Source: an uncultured Finegoldia sp.
Lineage (GTDB): Bacteria > Bacillota > Clostridia > Tissierellales > Peptoniphilaceae
DNA: 52,334 nt
Assembly: GCF_947252345.1 (NCBI RefSeq)
Contig: NZ_CAMXVC010000006.1
Span: forward strand, 1 to 52,334
Direction: 5' to 3'
Within the stretch, counting starts at the first letter, position 1; the number at the start of each line of letters is the position of its first letter. Shown piece after piece: positions 50,123 through 52,334 of the stretch. The position numbers and the translations under genes are program-made. The notes under the pieces are model-generated. The model searched no databases and was not told the DNA's origin. It saw only the letters and a program-made list of their open reading frames with translations.

Positions 50123-50964
50123 TATTTTCCTCCTCTGCTTAAATTCTTAGGATTTAAGACTCTATTTAATCCATCTCCAAGTAAATAAAAACAAGTAACT
50201 GTTAAAACTATTGCAATGCCAGCAAAAGTAGAAATCCACCAAGCATTGCTAATATATTGCTTTCCTTCAAAAATCATTTGACCCCAACTAATTGTATTTG
50301 GATCGCCAAGTCCTAAAAAAGAAAGCCCAGCTTCTGTAAGTATCGCATTTGCCATACCAACAGTTGTGTTTGAAATAACAGGATATATTCCATTAGGAAT
50401 AATGTATTTAAATAAAATTTGCCTTTTTGTTTCACCCATAGCAATGGCAGACTTTACAAAAGTTCTCTCTCTTAAACTCATAGCTTGTGCTCTCATTAAC
50501 TTAGCATTACTAGGCCATGTTGTAAGTCCTATTACTATCATTACATTAGTTATAGAACTTCCAAAAAGAGCTATTATCATAAGTATCAAGAAAAATGTTG
50601 GTAGCATCATGAATATGTTTATTAACTCCGATAAAACTCTATCTACAGCACCACCAAAGTATCCTGCGACACCACCAATAATTATTCCTATTACACCTGA
50701 TATAAGAGCAGAAACAACCGCTACCTTTACAGATGTTCTAGCACCATAAACTATCATTGAAAATACATCTTGTCCTAAGTGATTAGTTCCGAGAATATGC
50801 CCCTCTTCACCAATCTTAGCCAATGGAAAGTTACCAAATTCATATGGGCTGAAGTTTGCAATAACCGGCGAAAAAACAATGATTAAAAGAATTATTAAAA
50901 TACCAATCGTTCCTGCTTTTAATTGTTTGTCTCTTTTTATTAACTTAAGAAAATTAATTTTCAT
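50122..50964 (-). CDS. oppC: Peptide ABC transporter permease OppC-like
   Basis: 280 residues, about six membrane helices. The coupling-helix region AIAMGETKRQILFKYIIPNGIYPVI is the EAA-type loop that contacts the ATPases; GIIIGGVAGYFGG and LGTNHLGQDVFSMIVYGARTS are typical of DppC/OppC. I start it at the ATG at 50964 because GGTGA lies 5 nt upstream, while the ATG at 50976 abuts AAGGT with no spacing. It follows oppB directly. Confidence 0.92.
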   Translation of the reverse strand: MKINFLKLIKRDKQLKAGTIGILIILLIIVFSPVIANFSPYEFGNFPLAKIGEEGHILGTNHLGQDVFSMIVYGARTSVKVAVVSALISGVIGIIIGGVAGYFGGAVDRVLSELINIFMMLPTFFLILMIIALFGSSITNVMIVIGLTTWPSNAKLMRAQAMSLRERTFVKSAIAMGETKRQILFKYIIPNGIYPVISNTTVGMANAILTEAGLSFLGLGDPNTISWGQMIFEGKQYISNAWWISTFAGIAIVLTVTCFYLLGDGLNRVLNPKNLSRGGK

Positions 50965-50965
50965 T

Positions 50966-51934
50966 TTAATCACCATACCTTATTCTAGGATCAACGAAAG
51001 CATAAATTATATCTACTAACATCATTACAACAGCTATAGATACACTCATCACTAAATAAATTCCCATCAATGTAGGATAGTCTCTTTGATTTATAGCATT
51101 AAGAACAAGTCTACCAGTGCCTGGCCAAGCAAATATTATCTCAACCAAGGCAACACCAGTTACCAAATATGCTATTGAAATACCAAAAATAGTAATTGTT
51201 GGAAGAATTGCATTTTTAAAAATATACTTATTAAAAATCTTTTCTTCACTCATGCCACACGCTCTAAAAGTTTGAATATAATCTTCATTTACAACTTGCA
51301 AAACCGACGACTTTGCTATTCTGAAATATAATGGGATTTGTATTAATACCATAGTTAAAACAGGTAATACTAAATGTTTTAGTACATCAACAAAATAATC
51401 TATACCAGTATAATCCACTCTAGAATCAGTCATTCCAAAAGTAGGTAACAAATTTAGTTTTGTTGAAAAAATAATTACTAACATCAGTCCCAGCCAAAAA
51501 GACGGCATAGAATTAAGTATGTAATTTACCGATGAGAATATAACATCCAGTAGTGACCCTTCCCTTCGAGCAGCCGATATTCCCATTGCCGTTCCCAATA
51601 TTAAAGATATTATGGCCGAAGATAAAACCAATAAAACCGTAGGACCCATTTTTTCTAAAATCATATCTTTTACAGGTCTGTTATAGATAACAGATGTTCC
51701 GAGATCCCCTTTAGAAACGTTTTTTAGGTACTTTAAATATTGTTTGTAAAGTGGTTGATCAAATCCATATTTCTTTTCCAACGCATTCTGTAATTCAATA
51801 TTATCAACCTCTTTACCCATCATAGTCTTTATTGGACTTCCAGGAGCTGCATTAATAATTACAAAATTTAAGCTGAAAACTACTAATACAGTTAAAAGTG
51901 CTGACAATACCCTTTTAATCATGTACTTGGACAT
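50966..51934 (-). CDS. oppB: Peptide ABC transporter permease OppB-like
   Basis: 322 residues, about six membrane helices, with the EAA-type loop TFRACGMSEEKIFNKYIFKNAILPTI. The N-terminal MIKRVLSALLTVLVVFSLNFVIINAAPGSPI is typical of OppB/DppB. It is the first gene of the oppB-C-D-F-A-M14 operon; the start follows GGAGGA. The operon brings peptides in for an organism that likely lives on amino acids. Confidence 0.93.
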   Translation of the reverse strand: MSKYMIKRVLSALLTVLVVFSLNFVIINAAPGSPIKTMMGKEVDNIELQNALEKKYGFDQPLYKQYLKYLKNVSKGDLGTSVIYNRPVKDMILEKMGPTVLLVLSSAIISLILGTAMGISAARREGSLLDVIFSSVNYILNSMPSFWLGLMLVIIFSTKLNLLPTFGMTDSRVDYTGIDYFVDVLKHLVLPVLTMVLIQIPLYFRIAKSSVLQVVNEDYIQTFRACGMSEEKIFNKYIFKNAILPTITIFGISIAYLVTGVALVEIIFAWPGTGRLVLNAINQRDYPTLMGIYLVMSVSIAVVMMLVDIIYAFVDPRIRYGD

Positions 51935-51974
51935 TTGTTCCTCCTTGATAAAATATTAATTTTTAGCTAGCCAT

Positions 51975-51994
51975 AAAGTGAACTCGTTCACTTT
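51975..51994 (-). promoter_or_regulatory. Palindromic operator of the opp operon
   Basis: AAAGTGAACTCGTTCACTTT has perfect 9-bp arms around a 2-bp centre and lies right after the predicted transcription start. It is a likely repressor site; the regulator is unknown and not in the window. Confidence 0.65.
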
Positions 51995-52000
51995 AAACTA

Positions 52001-52029
52001 ATTATAACTTTATCTAACTATAGTGTCAA
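52001..52029 (-). promoter_or_regulatory. Consensus sigma-A promoter of the opp operon
   Basis: TTGACA (52024-52029) and TATAAT (52001-52006) with exactly 17 nt between them on the minus strand, a full match to the consensus. Confidence 0.9.
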
Positions 52030-52071
52030 GCATTTTTTATTAATTTTTGTCAAGCATTTTATATTAATTTT
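52024..52071. repeat. 24-bp tandem duplication carrying the opp -35 element
   Basis: Two adjacent 24-nt units (TGTCAAGCATTTTTTATTAA... and the same with one base changed) at 52024-52047 and 52048-52071. Each holds a TTGACA on the minus strand, but only the first has a TATAAT at the right distance. Confidence 0.8.
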
Positions 52072-52177
52072 AAAATATAACACAAAATGATAACAATTTT
52101 TAAAATCATTACATTTTAAATTTTCATATCTGAAACTTTACGAAGAATATTTTTCATTGTCCTAAAAAAATAGTCTT

Positions 52178-52206
52178 TTGACAATTATGTTTTATTGTTA
52201 TATCAT
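52178..52206 (+). promoter_or_regulatory. Candidate divergent promoter reading off the contig end
   Basis: TTGACA (52178-52183), 17 nt, TATCAT (52201-52206) on the plus strand. Its gene would lie beyond the contig. The remaining stretch 52207-52280 shows no start codon with a ribosome binding site. Confidence 0.4.
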
Positions 52207-52280
52207 TTGAAGTGGCTAAATTTATATTTGAAATTAAAATACAAAAAAACTTTGTATATGTTTTTTTAGAATTAAAAACT

Positions 52281-52334
52281 CTGTCTCTTATACACATCTC
52301 CGAGCCCACGAGACCGTTATTCTAGTCTCGTATG
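52281..52334. other. Illumina Nextera adapter at the contig end (sequencing artefact)
   Basis: From 52281 the sequence reads CTGTCTCTTATACACATCT (the Nextera mosaic end) followed by CCGAGCCCACGAGAC, then what looks like a 10-base index, then a stretch close to the P7 tail (TCTCGTATG). This is library adapter, not genome, and should be trimmed. Confidence 0.98.

Noticed and set aside
51975..51994. Opp palindrome as a LexA box
   Set aside because: The half-sites GAAC and GTTC are 2 nt apart instead of 4.

Overview
The window looks like one contig of a low-GC Gram-positive anaerobic coccus, most probably Finegoldia magna. The evidence is a GA-module (albumin-binding, PAB-like) surface protein whose signal peptide and C-terminal LPKAG/membrane/KKRK sorting region closely resemble the F. 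magna PAB and protein L family, several CWB2 cell-wall-binding proteins, and a Firmicute-style gene order (cbpA-clpB with a CtsR box, secA-prfB, gdpP-rplI-dnaB). Nearly all genes lie on the minus strand. The last 54 bases are an Illumina Nextera adapter, not genome.

Layout. 0.1-4.1 kb: two secreted CWB2 proteins, one with a CAP domain and one with a C39-like peptidase domain. 4.2-9.3 kb: an operon of a LytTR response regulator, an AgrC-like kinase with no sensor domain, and a heterodimeric ABC exporter. 9.3-14.3 kb: galU, then cbpA-clpB under a perfect CtsR operator. 14.5-15.8 kb: a small sigma-70-family factor divergent from a ComK-like regulator whose promoter spacer carries a LexA-type palindrome. 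15.8-23.3 kb: an accessory region with two LPKAG-anchored surface proteins sharing an unusual structured leader, a two-gene unknown operon, an MFS transporter flanked by identical terminators, two tandem mini M50 metalloproteases and a small P-loop protein.

23.3-43.2 kb is housekeeping: pepD-DUF1292-HAD-bcp-radical SAM; prfB (with programmed +1 frameshift) and secA; a PTS of the ascorbate (Ula) family with a transaldolase and an AEC carrier; then DUF2232-gdpP-rplI-dnaB-GNAT-dnaD-dnaI-nnrE, a chain of overlapping genes linking c-di-AMP turnover with replication initiation. 43.3-45.2 kb: a frameshifted aldose-epimerase-like pseudogene and a decayed IS3-family element. 45.2-51.9 kb: an Opp peptide importer with a cytosolic M14 carboxypeptidase, driven by a consensus promoter with a 20-bp palindromic operator.

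A family of about 180-bp near-palindromic intergenic repeats (three good copies and one divergent copy) separates transcription units. The items most worth following are the hairpin lying between the Shine-Dalgarno sequence and the AUG of both LPKAG genes, the ComK/sigma/LexA-box locus, the palindromic repeat family and the sensor-less kinase/ABC operon. No tRNA, rRNA or CRISPR array was seen.
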